From: Durusdinium trenchii
Taxonomy: Eukaryota > Sar > Dinophyceae > Suessiales > Symbiodiniaceae
Direction of reading: 5' to 3'
Assembly (NCBI GenBank): GCA_963970005.1
Contig: CAXAMN010018890.1
Location: forward strand, 70,001 to 134,000
Length of the DNA stretch: 64,000 bases
A model generated the notes under the pieces. It was not told the origin of the DNA. It did no database searches and saw only the letters and a list, made by a program, of their open reading frames with translations. The position numbers and the translations under genes were made by a program. Positions 23,301 through 31,900 of this stretch are shown piece by piece. Positions within the stretch are counted from its first letter, which is position 1, and the number at the start of each line of letters is the position of its first letter.

Positions 23301-24490
23301 AAAACACCACGAAAGAATGCCTTTTCATTCTAAAGAGTTTTCGTTTCTTAGTCCTTCAGGACAGACCTTCTCCACGTTGGACAGTTCAGCTGAGTCAGCC
23401 CAGCCAGGGGTTCGGACGGGTGTTCAGGAAGTCGCCTCACACGTTTCTGCTGAGTCGGAAGTGGCCTGAACGACCAATGTCTGAGGCCAATGAGAATGAA
23501 GCTGGAGAGGCCTGATCAATACCTCCCTTCCCCCCTCCAAAACAAGCTTGATACGTCGGCAGCTTGCTCAACTTGCTTCATCTGTGACACCTGTTTTGGC
23601 ATTCAATTTCTCCCAGCAGCACTGGCAGGACGCAGCTACTTCTTCGGCTTTTACTCGAACAGCGTGGAGCTCGGTGACACCCAAAGTGGGAAAACATGGG
23701 AAAACCATGGACACCCCACCTTGCCGATTGCTGGCGGTAATCCACAGAAACCTTTGAACCCATGACGCGTTCAACCAAAGTCGTTCAACGGCAGCGCCTC
23801 ACCGCTGCAGCGGCAGTCGTTCACCGCCTTTCTTGTTCCGAAACGGGCCTTTCGGGCCGTGCAGGCGGAGATCGAATTCACCGAAGACTGGAAGGCTGAC
23901 CTGGAAGCCCTTCTCCGGGATCACCAGATTCCCCTCGATGGTGAAGGCGAGGGTGGGGGTAAATGCGATGCGCGGGTTTCACGGCACGGTGGGGGAGATG
24001 TCTCGGACACAGGTCGGCTATACTATGTGGTGAACACCGTGCGGGAAATCTTGCAGGTCAAAGATTTGCAAAGCCTTCACAAGGTGAATTTTCCCTTGAC
24101 GATCCACATGCAGGACTGGATGTGGATGTCAGGTTGGTGTGGCCAGGTTTGATTTGCCAGGTTTGATTTGCCAGGTGTTTTGGCTGCGCTTTTGATCCGT
24201 TTTGCAGGAAGCACCTCCACAGGTGGAAAAAGCTGACGGCTTCTACTTCTGGCAGGCCGGTCTACTCTTCCGTTTTGCCACAAAAACACCTGGGTCTTTC
24301 CGTTTGGGAAGACATTTGCGAGGTGGAGTGGGGAGCCTTGAAGGGCTCAAGCATCAGCACGAAGAAGGAAGACCAGAACGTTGATGCGCAGCCTCCAGAG
24401 GAAGAAGCTGAAGATGGTGGTGCGGTGCATCAGATGAGCCAACGGCAGATCGAACATGATGATTTGATGAAGCAATGGAGACTTGGATGA
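5307..24490 (+). CDS. REJ/polycystin-like type-I membrane receptor (multi-exon gene model)
   Basis: Exons recognised by eye: 5307-5349, 5436-5553, 6202-6375, ~6936-7088, 7633-~7911, 8922-9032, ~9175-9280, 9413-9628, ~10213-10286, ~11989-12051, 19822-20471, ~21650-21826, 22082-22461, 22595-22705, 23865-23941, 24013-24056, 24084-24113, 24208-24255, 24323-24490. The ectodomain carries the REJ/PKD hallmarks PVAVISGPSTVS and NLSASESYD followed in phase by TDPEA, then RLEFSWSCM and GSYTFRVKV. Such proteins (sperm receptor for egg jelly, polycystin-1 family) sense ligands or stretch at the cell surface. One transmembrane helix (22,303-22,404) separates the ectodomain from an acidic tail that ends at a TGA at 24,488-24,490. 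No polycystin channel helices are seen. Exons between 12.1 and 19.8 kb are displaced by a copia insertion. The 5' end is not identified. Confidence 0.55.
5436..5553 (+). CDS. Ectodomain exon, REJ-like gene
   Basis: Acceptor CTCCAG, donor gtgtga. It encodes VYRLYIDEAQVFPSHLNVIF and then NYPARQECSVNLAPCAFGF, a Cys-containing beta-rich segment. No internal stop; clean splice signals at both ends. Confidence 0.55.
6202..6375 (+). CDS. Exon of 58 codons, probably REJ-like gene
   Basis: Starts at GTG after an A-rich acceptor (AAAAAG) and ends at GAG before gtttta, exactly 58 codons. It encodes KLTRLVVGDFVMMKFGVLLP and further beta-strand-like sequence. Family not recognised from this exon alone; placed in this gene by position, strand and phase. 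Confidence 0.5.
6936..7088 (+). CDS. Exon, probably REJ-like gene ectodomain
   Basis: Reads GAPVIHWQLGNHTDPALQSV, then a Leu-rich amphipathic stretch and FQFGTLQVDV. Acceptor CCCAG; a GT donor is available after GTCGAC near 7088. Confidence 0.45.
7633..7911 (+). CDS. REJ-like ectodomain exon with Asn-rich tail
   Basis: After the acceptor CTTCAG it encodes ISPKSLKNFNISNYEEVEMA, VQCINSSDVPPSLSVQWEYW and an Asn/Ser/Asp-rich tail with several N-x-S/T sequons (NMSLDNMSND and similar). The W-x-Y/W core after a Ser-Val strand is typical of Ig-like REJ modules. The donor lies near 7911. Confidence 0.55.
8922..9032 (+). CDS. REJ-like ectodomain exon
   Basis: Acceptor GCGTCAG, donor gtggtc, 37 codons. 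It encodes SVVFTVNVRP and RYQAVLVEFVP, alternating beta strands as in Ig-like ectodomain repeats. Confidence 0.55.
9175..9280 (+). CDS. REJ domain exon (SASESYD motif)
   Basis: Encodes RPVAVISGPSTVSALCPFNL and then SASESYD directly before the donor gtgact. The strand-turn pattern ending L-x-A/S-S-x-S-Y-D is the diagnostic start of a REJ/PKD repeat. The 5' edge is uncertain; the preceding intron contains three tandem copies of GAAGCACG(G)A at about 9,137-9,166. Confidence 0.6.
9413..9628 (+). CDS. REJ domain exon (W-S-C core)
   Basis: Begins phase 0 after ATTCAG and ends before gtgcga, 72 codons. It continues the REJ repeat: TDPEASV, RLEFSWSCMVGM, an acidic loop and EEGSYTFRVKV. In REJ proteins the W-x-C and the late Y-T-F-R-V strand belong to one module, here spread over two exons joined in phase. 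Confidence 0.65.
10213..10286 (+). CDS. Short ectodomain exon, REJ-like gene
   Basis: Acceptor GGCAG; encodes DFKGDLLVPANSYTYALVA and then HNNSDW before a possible gtcaag donor. The 'P-A-x-S-Y-T-Y' strand resembles the end of a REJ module. Confidence 0.45.
10393..10423. repeat. Perfect 13-bp inverted repeat (intronic hairpin)
   Basis: ACACGACACCTGA at 10,393-10,405 pairs exactly with TCAGGTGTCGTGT at 10,411-10,423 around a 5-base loop. A further copy of GTGTCGTGTCTCT follows at about 10,439-10,451. Confidence 0.85.
11757..11855. repeat. CTAGTAGC/GCCAGGAGC interspersed repeat
   Basis: Irregular tandem of short words: TGCTCCTAGTAGTAAGGCC, then AGGAGCCCC, repeated with variations. The same words recur at 21,393-21,470, 31,638-31,690, 31,957-32,066, 47,862-47,955, 55,644-55,752 and 63,448-63,560. 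Confidence 0.7.
11989..12051 (+). CDS. Last ectodomain exon seen before the copia insertion
   Basis: Acceptor ATCGCAG, GC donor after CAG. It encodes VLGPVVVEPVNVTDVTAVLQ with one N-glycosylation sequon (NVT). The next clearly supported exon of this gene begins only at 19,822, beyond the transposon. Confidence 0.45.
12448..12452. repeat. Target-site duplication CTATG (left)
   Basis: CTATG immediately before the 5' LTR is repeated immediately after the 3' LTR (19,371-19,375). Five-base duplications are normal for Ty1/copia integration. Confidence 0.9.
12453..12632 (+). repeat. 5' LTR (180 bp)
   Basis: Begins TGTGAA and ends TTCACA, a 6-bp terminal inverted repeat. It contains six perfect stem-loops in a row (see the finding). 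The copy at 19,191-19,370 shows no difference by eye. Confidence 0.95.
12634..12645 (+). other. Primer-binding site
   Basis: TGGTAGCGGAGC begins two bases after the 5' LTR. It would pair with a tRNA 3' end GCTCCGCTACCA; plant and animal copia elements use the closely similar TGGTATCAGAGC against initiator tRNA-Met, so a dinoflagellate initiator tRNA is the likely primer. The exact tRNA cannot be confirmed here. Confidence 0.65.
12800..15939 (+). CDS. Copia Gag-Pol polyprotein, first part (Gag, protease, MTase-like, integrase N-part)
   Basis: ATG at 12,800 with a good context (acaATGG). Residues about 20-200 are a copia Gag; an acidic Asp/Tyr-rich region follows, then a Lys/Ser-rich basic stretch and a zinc knuckle CLRCGQPGHWAAQC at about 370-383. 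The protease active site reads MLDPGAS at about 430, with Pro where most copia proteases have Ser or Thr. Residues about 644-834 hold a methyltransferase-like module: VLWEVYCGKARTG (motif-I-like), LAPECKVWSRMQ (motif-IV-like), LEQPRHALSW and CTHDHQHCPLEG. The integrase HHCC finger (H-x3-H in LHRNLGHPS, then CVACLKHKK) lies at about 896-947, with the first catalytic Asp in QADVFYL and the second in VTDEGRPW. The catalytic Glu falls in the N gap. The frame runs without a stop into the gap. Confidence 0.9.
14731..15320 (+). other. Methyltransferase-like domain inside copia Pol
   Basis: Landmarks of a SAM-dependent, C5-cytosine-type fold: E-x-Y-C-G-x-A-R-T-G near the start, a hydrophobic strand ending LAPECKVWS about 50 residues on, AHLEQPRHALSW, and a terminal HDHQHCPLEG. 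The catalytic Pro-Cys dipeptide of true C5 methyltransferases is replaced by Pro-Glu-Cys, so activity is doubtful. Cytosine methyltransferase capture by retrotransposons has been reported in Symbiodinium; whether this is the same module needs alignment. Confidence 0.6.
15940..16339. other. Assembly gap of 400 N
   Basis: Exactly 400 unknown bases inside the integrase core. The round number suggests an estimated or default length. The frame changes from one side to the other, which an inaccurate gap length explains without any frameshift in the element. Confidence 0.95.
16340..19170 (+). CDS. Copia Pol, second part (RT, RNase H, membrane C-terminus)
   Basis: Open from the gap edge; the first residues (TWTGLSIFQIKGDIRREL) are already coding. 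Reverse transcriptase: WTSDIATAFLQG (motif A) and IMHVDDMLGCG (17,153-17,185; catalytic Asp-Asp, with His where YVDD is usual). RNase H: FFDAAFATRSDG and ARSSLGAEAQS, then ADGLTKEAA. After RNase H comes an extra 330 residues that ordinary copia elements lack: an acidic linker, a helix YLLQLLCLVVMVPQLVVG (about 18,499-18,555), a second helix VGMILFTGFLMVMSSAFLAG (about 18,595-18,655), a coiled coil with Glu/Lys heptads (18,715-18,900), and a His/Cys cluster (HGHRWHATPEC and ERCHLC, 18,967-19,068). Stop TGA at 19,168-19,170. Confidence 0.9.
19169..19179 (+). other. Candidate polypurine tract
   Basis: GAGGAAAAGAA overlaps the stop codon and lies 11 bases before the 3' LTR. The intervening bases mirror it (GGAAAAG-AA-CTTTTTCC), so the primer for plus-strand synthesis would sit in a hairpin. 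Polypurine tracts normally abut the LTR. Confidence 0.5.
19191..19370 (+). repeat. 3' LTR (180 bp)
   Basis: Identical by eye to the 5' LTR, TGTGAA...TTCACA. Followed by the target duplication CTATG. Confidence 0.95.
19371..19375. repeat. Target-site duplication CTATG (right)
   Basis: Matches 12,448-12,452. Confidence 0.9.
19822..20471 (+). CDS. Large juxtamembrane ectodomain exon, REJ-like gene
   Basis: Acceptor CGACCAG, GT donor gtatac. About 216 codons with no stop: LLDPTPEALEKMSQILVSTV, several amphipathic Ala/Leu helices (LRAAEILQMCLDLAVAS, AAIAMLEALSSVHEAG), then LQLVSSLASALTESG and beta strands around AVLEFEMCGSP. In polycystin/REJ proteins a helical region of this type sits between the REJ module and the membrane. 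First exon after the copia insertion. Confidence 0.65.
21393..21470. repeat. CTAGTAGC/GCCAGGAGC interspersed repeat
   Basis: TTGTTCCTAGTAGC units around GATGCCAGGAGCCCC, same family as 11,757-11,855. Confidence 0.7.
21650..21826 (+). CDS. Ectodomain exon, REJ-like gene
   Basis: Encodes MSLTAFFLPEEVTTTSTTVE, a Pro/Thr-rich stretch, VYVVSCNESLLPEPP and ends near GWNC. Contains a sequon (NES) and two Cys. A GT donor is available inside AATT|gtacca. Confidence 0.5.
22082..22461 (+). CDS. Transmembrane exon, REJ-like gene
   Basis: Acceptor TTCCCCAG; GC donor after GAG. A Cys-rich ectodomain end (ECRATCEGYPD, VTCLKGAS) and a Thr-run precede one strong membrane helix from about 22,303 (AILGSVLIFVWIVVFSCSAG continuing to ALMAYGLYKF). 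Basic/polar residues follow, so the C-terminus is predicted cytoplasmic. Joins the next exon in phase 0. Confidence 0.65.
22595..22705 (+). CDS. Cytoplasmic-tail exon, REJ-like gene
   Basis: Acceptor TTTCAG, GC donor, 37 codons: ASEDEEEDMVDPAFLQWAKN followed by an acidic helix ending LERKVK. Confidence 0.6.
23865..23941 (+). CDS. Cytoplasmic-tail exon, REJ-like gene
   Basis: Acceptor GTGCAG, GT donor gtgaag. It encodes AEIEFTEDWKADLEALLRDH and then QIPLD, phase 1 at the end, completed by the exon at 24,013. Confidence 0.55.
24013..24113 (+). CDS. Two short cytoplasmic exons (24013-24056, 24084-24113), REJ-like gene
   Basis: 24,013-24,056 encodes RLYYVVNTVREILQ (acceptor ACACAG, donor gtcaaa). 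24,084-24,113 encodes VNFPLTIHMQ (acceptor CACAAG, GA donor gactgg). Both are in phase 0 with each other and with the next exon. Confidence 0.45.
24208..24255 (+). CDS. Cytoplasmic exon, REJ-like gene
   Basis: Acceptor TTTGCAG, GC donor, 16 codons: EAPPQVEKADGFYFWQ. Phase 0 at both ends. Confidence 0.5.
24323..24490 (+). CDS. Last exon, REJ-like gene
   Basis: Acceptor TTTGCGAG. It encodes VEWGALKGSSISTKKEDQNV, an acidic segment PPEEEAEDGG and ends QRQIEHDDLMKQWRLG with TGA at 24,488-24,490. Confidence 0.55.
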   Translation: MEWGALKGSSISTKKEDQNVDAQPPEEEAEDGGAVHQMSQRQIEHDDLMKQWRLG

Positions 24491-26830
24491 GCGATAGATA
24501 TATGGTATTCGTATTTACTGATTGGCTGCCCTTCGCCCATTCTCTCATGTCTCGGCTGCCCTTGTCTCTTCATGCGGTTGTTTCAGCTCAACACGACCAG
24601 CACGGACCCTTCACGACGGAACCCCCGACGTCGGCATACGCCCCGACGATCGGAAGACGTGCCACAACCGGACGTCGGCATACCGTTGCTAGTCATATAT
24701 CGTACATGAAACAACACATGGTGTCATCAATATCATATACGATTTGCAGATTTGACCGAGTATTTTTTCCAACCAAGCCAGGATTCTGAGTAGATACGGA
24801 TCACGTCCAAAATACGGATCACCCAAACGCGCAAATCCAAGGAGCCAGCACAGTTTGAGAAGGACCGCGGACCAGGATCCGAAGGCTGCGAAAGGCTGGG
24901 TCGCTTTGTTCGGTCCAGAATCCTTTCTCCCAACAACCTGGCTCCCTCAGCTTTACACAGCGGTCATACGAGGACTCTGGTCTTTTGGAGTTTTTGGTCC
25001 GCAAATTCCATTGATGACCCCAACGCTTGCTTGATGAGCCGGGAGCTGCAGGAGCTCCCGGCGTTCTTTTTTGCTTCACCCAAGAGTCCCGAGATCACAG
25101 GACGGGAAGACGCGACGAGCGGGAGCACGAGCACCACGTGCGCTCGACCACGTGGTCGACCAGCTCCAGAACCCCTAAACCCTAATCCCTCACCGGCGAA
25201 GCGTTCCACAATCGGGCTCCGAAAGAGTTTTTTGAATGGAACGCTTTTGGAGCCCATGGAACGGCTCCAAACACAAACTCTTGCCGAGCCCGTCGGTCCA
25301 CGGGCTCCGTCTAGGTCCACGGGCTCCGTACCGTGGAACGGTCGTCCCGCCAGGACCGGCGAGTGGCTATCCGCCGGAAGCGCAGGATCCCCTCCAGAAA
25401 GCCGGGAGGCCAAGGTTACACAGAGAGGAGGAGAGGAGTGAGAGGAAAGCTTTCCTTTTGGAGGGTCTGTGTTGGTCAGAGTCAGAGTATACAATCTGGT
25501 GGAACTCCCAGTCCAATTGCGAGGAAGCGCCTACTTGGTAGAATGTTGCCCAACCACCTCACGCTGTAGGGACAGATTCAAGGCACCCGGTTGGGAGGTG
25601 CCGGAGAAATCATTATGTTTCACTTGTTTGGAGGTTTAACATGTGGGGTGGGAATTGAGGTCCTACAGGTGTGTGCATCTTAGCATCATGTTGCATCTCT
25701 TGGTCCTGCTTGTTTCAGCCGCCTGGCACCCTCCAGCCTCGAACATATGCGCAAGCTGAACATGTAGATCAACATGACAATGGGCGACGGAAGCCACGAC
25801 GGATGCCATCCCATTGCTGGTAAACATGGACATCTGCGGGTTTCTGGGTCGATATTTTTTTCTGAGTCACATGTTGATCTGATCGCCAGTGGAAAAAGCC
25901 CGGCCTCAGGAAGCTGCAGAATGGCCCAAAAATTAACATGTTGATCTTGAAGCTAAGTTGCCTTTTCGTGCTTCATCCTGCTTGCAGTGGTTGGATGTTG
26001 GACCCAGACTCCAGACCCCTCTTTTCAATTCTTTTTCACCCCCAATTCAGCTGGGTCTCCGACCCCAAAAACCAACGCAGTAGCGGAAACGGCCCTGCGA
26101 GTCCGCCACCGAAGAACCTGAGGTCCTGGACCGCTTCACCTCCACGGGACACGTGTGGACACCCGGCCGTTCGCCTCCACCTCGGGTGGTTCAAGCGGTC
26201 GGGCCCTCCCGTCAGTGGCAGGTCCTCGTGATGACGTTCTGACGTTCCAGACTTGGCAAAAAGAAGTCTGGTGGAAAACTCCAAGCCTGCTACCATGATT
26301 TACTATGCAGCTACACTGCGTCTCACTTTTGGTGGAGTCTCCTGCTACCGGGTGGGGCCGGGGTCCGGCCAGTCCGTGCGGGCCCAACCGTGTGGCCCAC
26401 CCACGGTGAACCGGGTGCCTGACGGTGCCCGATGAGCCAAGCCAATGAGGTTCGCAACCAAGCGACGGGGGGAGCCTTGGCACAGGCGGCAGCTCAGGCA
26501 GGTGTCCCATCCAGACGGGTGAGACGGGTCACGCAGCAGATGTGGCAGCTGACTTGAGTTTTTTTTTGCTGGCCCCAGAGGTGCTTGATTTGTATACATA
26601 TCTAGTATGTTGATATGAATTGATATGAACACATATGAAGCGAACTTGGTAACCGTGCAATCTTTGGGACCACATCTTTTGTCTGAAACGATCGACTCCC
26701 ACTGCAAAGTTGAGAAAGTAATTCATGACTTTATATCATTTGATGAGCTCATGATGCAGTCAGGACATTGTGAAAACAACCCGTGAGTGATGGCGAGTCA
26801 ACAAAGGGCTTCTTCGTGTCCCAGTCCCAG
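24491..26830. other. Stretch without a supported gene
   Basis: Open frames on both strands are GC-rich and motif-free. A short telomere-like run CCCTAAACCCTAA lies at 25,173-25,185, and a perfect 16-bp palindrome TCGACCACGTGGTCGA at 25,144-25,159. Confidence 0.4.
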
Positions 26831-26959
26831 GCTTCCATCTATGTTCCAGAACTACAGGAGCAGCTCTACGAGGACGAACGTCGACAGCTCGCGCCGTCGG
26901 TGCCAGAGAAGCGTGTCATGCAAAAGCCAAATGGCCAAAAGCAAGGGAGATCTGGCTGA
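26831..26959 (+). CDS. Probable terminal exon of an unrecognised gene
   Basis: After CCAGTCCCAG the frame reads ASIYVPELQEQLYEDERRQL, then APSVPEKRVMQKPNGQ and ends at a TGA at 26,957-26,959. The composition is protein-like (amphipathic, charged) and no start codon is needed because it follows a good acceptor. No family recognised; no partner exon identified. Confidence 0.35.
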   Translation, partial: ASIYVPELQEQLYEDERRQLAPSVPEKRVMQKPNGQKQGRSG

Positions 26960-27005
26960 AAACTGAAAATACAGATTGATGAAAATGACAATCCAATCTC
27001 AAATG

Positions 27006-27041
27006 ACCACCACCACCACCACCACCACCACCACCACCACC
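27006..27041. repeat. (CAC)n microsatellite
   Basis: About twelve CAC units. The complementary strand reads as poly-Trp, a spurious frame. Confidence 0.9.
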
Positions 27042-28361
27042 TCCACGGGCCCTGGGTTGGTCCGGTCAGACGTGGGGTGCGACTGGGAATTCTTTTCACT
27101 TGGTGAAGGGGAGGCGTTGAGACATACTATTTTTTCCTTGTTTTGCTAGTTTTTTAAACATATTATTTCTATTTTTTATTGCACTTTCACTTTCCTTTGC
27201 CAGAACATGATGGCGCCGGATGATGGCCAAGTGCTTAGTTGGAAGAATCGGCATGGGTCCCGTTTGGCAGGATAGTTCCCATCTGGGTTGGCGTGAGCGA
27301 CATCAGTTCCGTGTGAGCACACTTGGAACATTTTGATCAACCATGATCTGCTGATTTTTGCACAAGTATTCTTGATTCAGGTTGTCAAATTGGAAAGGCC
27401 TTGGAGTGTAGACTTGCCTACGATTAACATTGCATGTTCACCTGCATGTTTTGAGGGACCACAGTGCGAAGTTCAGAAAATTGAATGTGCTGAGGATGGC
27501 TAGAAGTGGAATCTCCATCGGGCAGGATATACTACTGGAACCAGCCGCTTAGTTCATCTTGGCCTGTGATGTTCACTGGTGTTTCATGTGTTTTGGATCT
27601 GTCTAAGTCACTTGCGACGCCAAAACACCTCGTGACTGTCTCAGGTTTACCCAGGAGGAGTGCCTGGGCGGCAACGGACCGGATAGGTCTCCATTGGAGC
27701 CCAGTGGGAGGTCAGTGAAGGTCTCGCAGAAGTGTTCTTTTCTGTGAGATCTTTCAAAACTGAATTTGAGAACTGTACGAACATGTCATGGTAGTTGTTC
27801 AATTGGGAATTTCTTTTTCTGTCGGCAACCAGGTGGGAGCCAGAGCCGTCATAAGCCCAGCAAATTGGCGCCTGCCCTGAGTGATGCGGCCAGTGATGGG
27901 AAGTCAACATGGCTGTTGATCAATTCTACGAACGTTTCTGGACAGTTGTACATGGGTTTTGTCTCAATGAGAAGAGACCCCTCGTACAATGATCGGGTTC
28001 TATATAGACATTCTACACTTCTGACCTTTCTTTCCCCGCACACTGGGTACCCTGGGGGGGCTCCAAGACACAAGATACTCAAATGCCACACGTGCACGAA
28101 CAAAGGCAGGACTTTAGCAAAGCTAGAGTTCTGCAGGTCTCACTCTTAGCGTCTCACATAGTTCGTGTGTCGAACACGGCCACCACGCATGCCATTCTTC
28201 TCACGTCGAGCGACGCGAGACGTGAGAAGGCGCGTTCTTCGACGGCCGATGGCTGTTAACGAACTGGGCACTTCTCTTGGGCCCATTGTAAATGATGTAT
28301 GTCTCACGGCAAAAGTGCGAACAGCTCGCTTGAGCCTGATGTGGCAAGAATGTGAAGAGCG

Positions 28362-28460
28362 ATGGCCTCCAACCTAATAGCGATGGCCTCCAACCTAAGA
28401 GAGAAGACTCCAACCCAAGAGCGATGGCCTCCAGCCTAAGAGCGATGGCCTCCGCCCTAA
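28362..28460. repeat. GCGATGGCCTCCAACCTAA tandem repeat
   Basis: Five imperfect units of about 18-20 bp (GCGATGGCCTCCAACCTAA, variants CCAGCCTAA, CCGCCCTAA). Single units occur at about 2,018, 47,889-47,926 (reverse) and 63,456-63,480 (reverse). Confidence 0.75.
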
Positions 28461-28736
28461 ATGCCAAGAATGTGCTCTGGCTTTTCATTCGCTGTTTTGC
28501 GCTGCCGCCTGCTAGCTTCGCCCGTACTTTCCCGCACCAAAGAACAACAAGAGAACTTCACATCCAAAAGAGTGAACTATCGATGGACATGTCTCCAAGC
28601 AATCATCGATTGTCTGTACCCATCCCTAGAAGGTTCGGAAGGTTCGGCGCCATGTCATCCAAAGAACGTGCTGGAGGAGCAGAGCTGCCAAGCTACCTGA
28701 AGGTGGTCAAGCAGCCGGTGCTCTTAGAGTGTCGAG

Positions 28737-28940
28737 ATGTGTGAAGCTGCCACTGCCGCTGTTTTCCAAAGAAGCCACCAACGTGAGGTTTTGGAAAGCA
28801 CCAATGTAAGGGACAGTCAAGGGATGGACCTGGACCATGCGGAGTGGCTTGGAAGGTATTGCTTGTATCACAGCTGCAGGCTGGGACGTGGCGCCTATGG
28901 GACCGTCTACCTTTGTGAGGACAAGAAATCGGGTGAGCAG
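28737..28940 (+). CDS. MAPK exon 1: glycine-rich loop
   Basis: From an ATG at 28,737 (start tentative) to a GC donor after CAG. The loop reads CRLGRGAYGTVYLCEDKKSG. 68 codons, phase 0 into VAVK. Confidence 0.7.
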
Positions 28941-31900
28941 GCGCCGAGGGGAAACGCTGAAACGGTGATATCTGGAAGCTCAAGACGATCTGGATGGTGA
29001 CCGATTGGATCCGATTCATCTTTTTGACCATGGACCCCATGATTGTTTATTTTCATATAGTTTTTTCAACAAATCTCCATCGGGTCCGGGAGGAATCTTA
29101 TTTGACCCTCCCTCCACGCAGTCCACCTGGTTCGCATTACAGCAGGTGGCTGTGAAGCAGGTGAAACAAGCGGCACGGCATGGGAAAAGTATGCTGCGGG
29201 AGGCGGGACTGGTCTGCTCATTTTTTGGGCCGTTCAGGTCGAGGTTGGCAACGGGTGCATATTCGCCGCGGCACTTGTGGCACGGTGTGTAATTTTTGAT
29301 CAGTCTCCACGGTGGATCAAATCTATTTGGCCCAGATATGTTAGAAAGCAGATGAAGAATCTCTATATATATAATATATATATATGTATAGCCTAGCTGT
29401 ATTTTCTTTTGAACTGCAAACAAGATAGTAGACTTGGAGATTTTGCGACAACTGCAGAGCCATCAGCAAAACCAGTGCCGCTTCAAAACTTTAGAATGTG
29501 GAACATGACACACACACACACACACTCACACCCCTGAGAGCATCCATGGCCATACCACACTCACATTTGTCCCCTGAATGAAGCCTGCAATTCCGCGACT
29601 CGTCCAGATCCGGCTGCTGGCACGCTTGCGCCACGAGAATCTCCTGTTCCTTCTGGACTTTCCTGCTGACGCTTTGACTGAATTTACAGTAGTGCGTTTT
29701 TTGAGTGGCCTTGTGTAGCTCTTTATCTTGAAGCGCACTTCGTTTTTCAACTGTTTGGGGCTTTGCTTAGATCTTTTCGGATTTGCATTCTTTTGTTTTT
29801 CCTAGACCTTTGAATAGTCGGAGACAGCTCCAAAGCTGTCTACTGCTCTTCCCCCAGTTGCCACCTGGCCCCGTCTGGTCGGTCCCCGCTTTGGGAACCA
29901 AACGAGCGACGTCCGAAGAAGAGATGTTCAAAGAGACGCCTGAGGTTTCATCTCCAAACTTTGAGGATATCTATCTCGTCCTGCCGTGAGCCGTTTTTTG
30001 TTTTTCTTCGTGTTTTTCCGCGGATTGGATGCCCCCAAAAGGGTCCATTCCAGTCCTCCAAGGAAGTCTCCAGTCGTTTGGCTGGTTTTAGCCCGTTTTT
30101 GGTTTTGGCCCTCCAAGGTCTCGGTCTCGTGTGTTTTTGGTCCGGTGAGGTGGGCACACCGCGCGCAAGTCCGTCCGTCCGATGCGGAGGTACCTGGCTG
30201 CGGATCTCCACAAGATTATCCAGTCACAGCAGGCTCCGATGGCGTTCTGTTCGCAGCATCGGTGACATCGGACGACCGGGGCGAGTTTCCGTGGGGCGGA
30301 GGTCATGAATACACCAAGGTTTGGGCAGGAACCTGGGGGATGACAGCTGGGGCGTGTTGATTCCAAACAGCTGGTGTCGCACCGGTCGCACCGTTCCCGC
30401 ATAGCCTGAAAAACCCGGCAGACTCCAGCCTTGGACCGAAAGCTCAGAGAATAACAGCATCTTCTATTTGGTCGTGCTTCTGTGGTTTGGTCATGGGGAA
30501 GAGATCAGCTCTCGACCAACGACCCATATGCGACCACTCCACGCTCGTGGAGCAGCTCCTACACGCTTGCGTCTGATACCGCTGCGGCGCGCGTCGAAGG
30601 CGTCGCCTCCGTTCGTGCGTCGCATCCGTCGCATCCGCGAGTTGTGACGAGGCCCTGACCGAGAAGCATGTGCAGGTCATCTTGGTTCAGGCGTGGCTCG
30701 CGGTTGGGGCCCCATTTGGGACGCCACTGTTTGGGGCGGAACATGCTGGGAGCCATATCACCTGCGAAAACAAAACAGACATAAACACAAACACATGCAC
30801 ACACACACACAGACACACCTCAAAGAAACTAAGCAAACCAAGTGCAGACATCCAATGAGACATGACATAATCATCAAAGAAGCCGCCAAGGTACCTTCTA
30901 TATTTCCCCATCGGAGGCGGTAAAGACCAAGTCCCCCACGGTCTTTTTGAAGCCCATGGGCCATCTTGAGACAACAGGTCTCCGGAGGGTTTTTTGTTCT
31001 GTCTTCTCTTGCGGGTGTATTGGGTTCGGGATTGCCCCCTCTTAGAAGACCAAGCCTTTCTGGCACCAAACCCGACAAGCCACAAAGTCTCCCCAGCCAC
31101 CGCCGGTGTTGGTTGTTAAGCCAGATTTTACGAGCCATGGAGTACCTCCATGCCAGTGGCGTACGGAACTGAGGTGTTTTTTTGTCAGAACTCAGCGCAC
31201 TCCACAGGATTCCAAAGGAAGTCAGCGTTGGCGTAGTGAGCTCAGGTGGCTCATCGCGATTTGAAGCCGGCGAATATTCTGCTCTCCTCAGATTGCAAGC
31301 TGAAGGTCAGAAGCTCAGTTGGCCTGCCATTGTCGGCCGATGTGGGGGGTAGAGCGGGCGAATTGAACCGGACTTCAAATCCACTTACATTGATCTCAGT
31401 ATTTTTGTTGCTTTCTGGTCTTCCCTCAGACGCTCCGTGTCGAGGTCTGTGACTTTGGGCTGGCCAGGGGAGGCCTCGGCGAGAGCGACGAGCCGGAAGA
31501 GGCGTCCCGGCTCGGAGAGGACTGGAGCTTCACCCGTGGGGACTCCGGGCAAACACCCACGACCGCGCCATGCTCCTTACGACCGACGAACGGACGCGAC
31601 GAACGGAACAAAGGGCATCGCCGCATCGCTCGGAGCGATCGGTTGCTCCTGGCATTGCCAGGAACAAGAAGCTACTAGTAGCCAGGACGCCGCTCCTGTC
31701 AAGACCGGTGCCTCCCCACGACCATGCCATGACCGTGCCTGTTTCGCGACTCAGGCGTGCGGCGTCTTGACGGAATACGTGGTCACGCGCTGGTACCGAG
31801 CCCCTGAGGCCGATGGACACCCGGTGGACACCGGCCGCGACCGGCCCGAAACGTGCGTCACTGTGCTACTCGTGGGGTCGCCGCACAAACGTGCGGCGGT

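Noticed and set aside
27006-27041. Poly-Trp minus-strand peptide
   Set aside because: Artefact of the CAC microsatellite.
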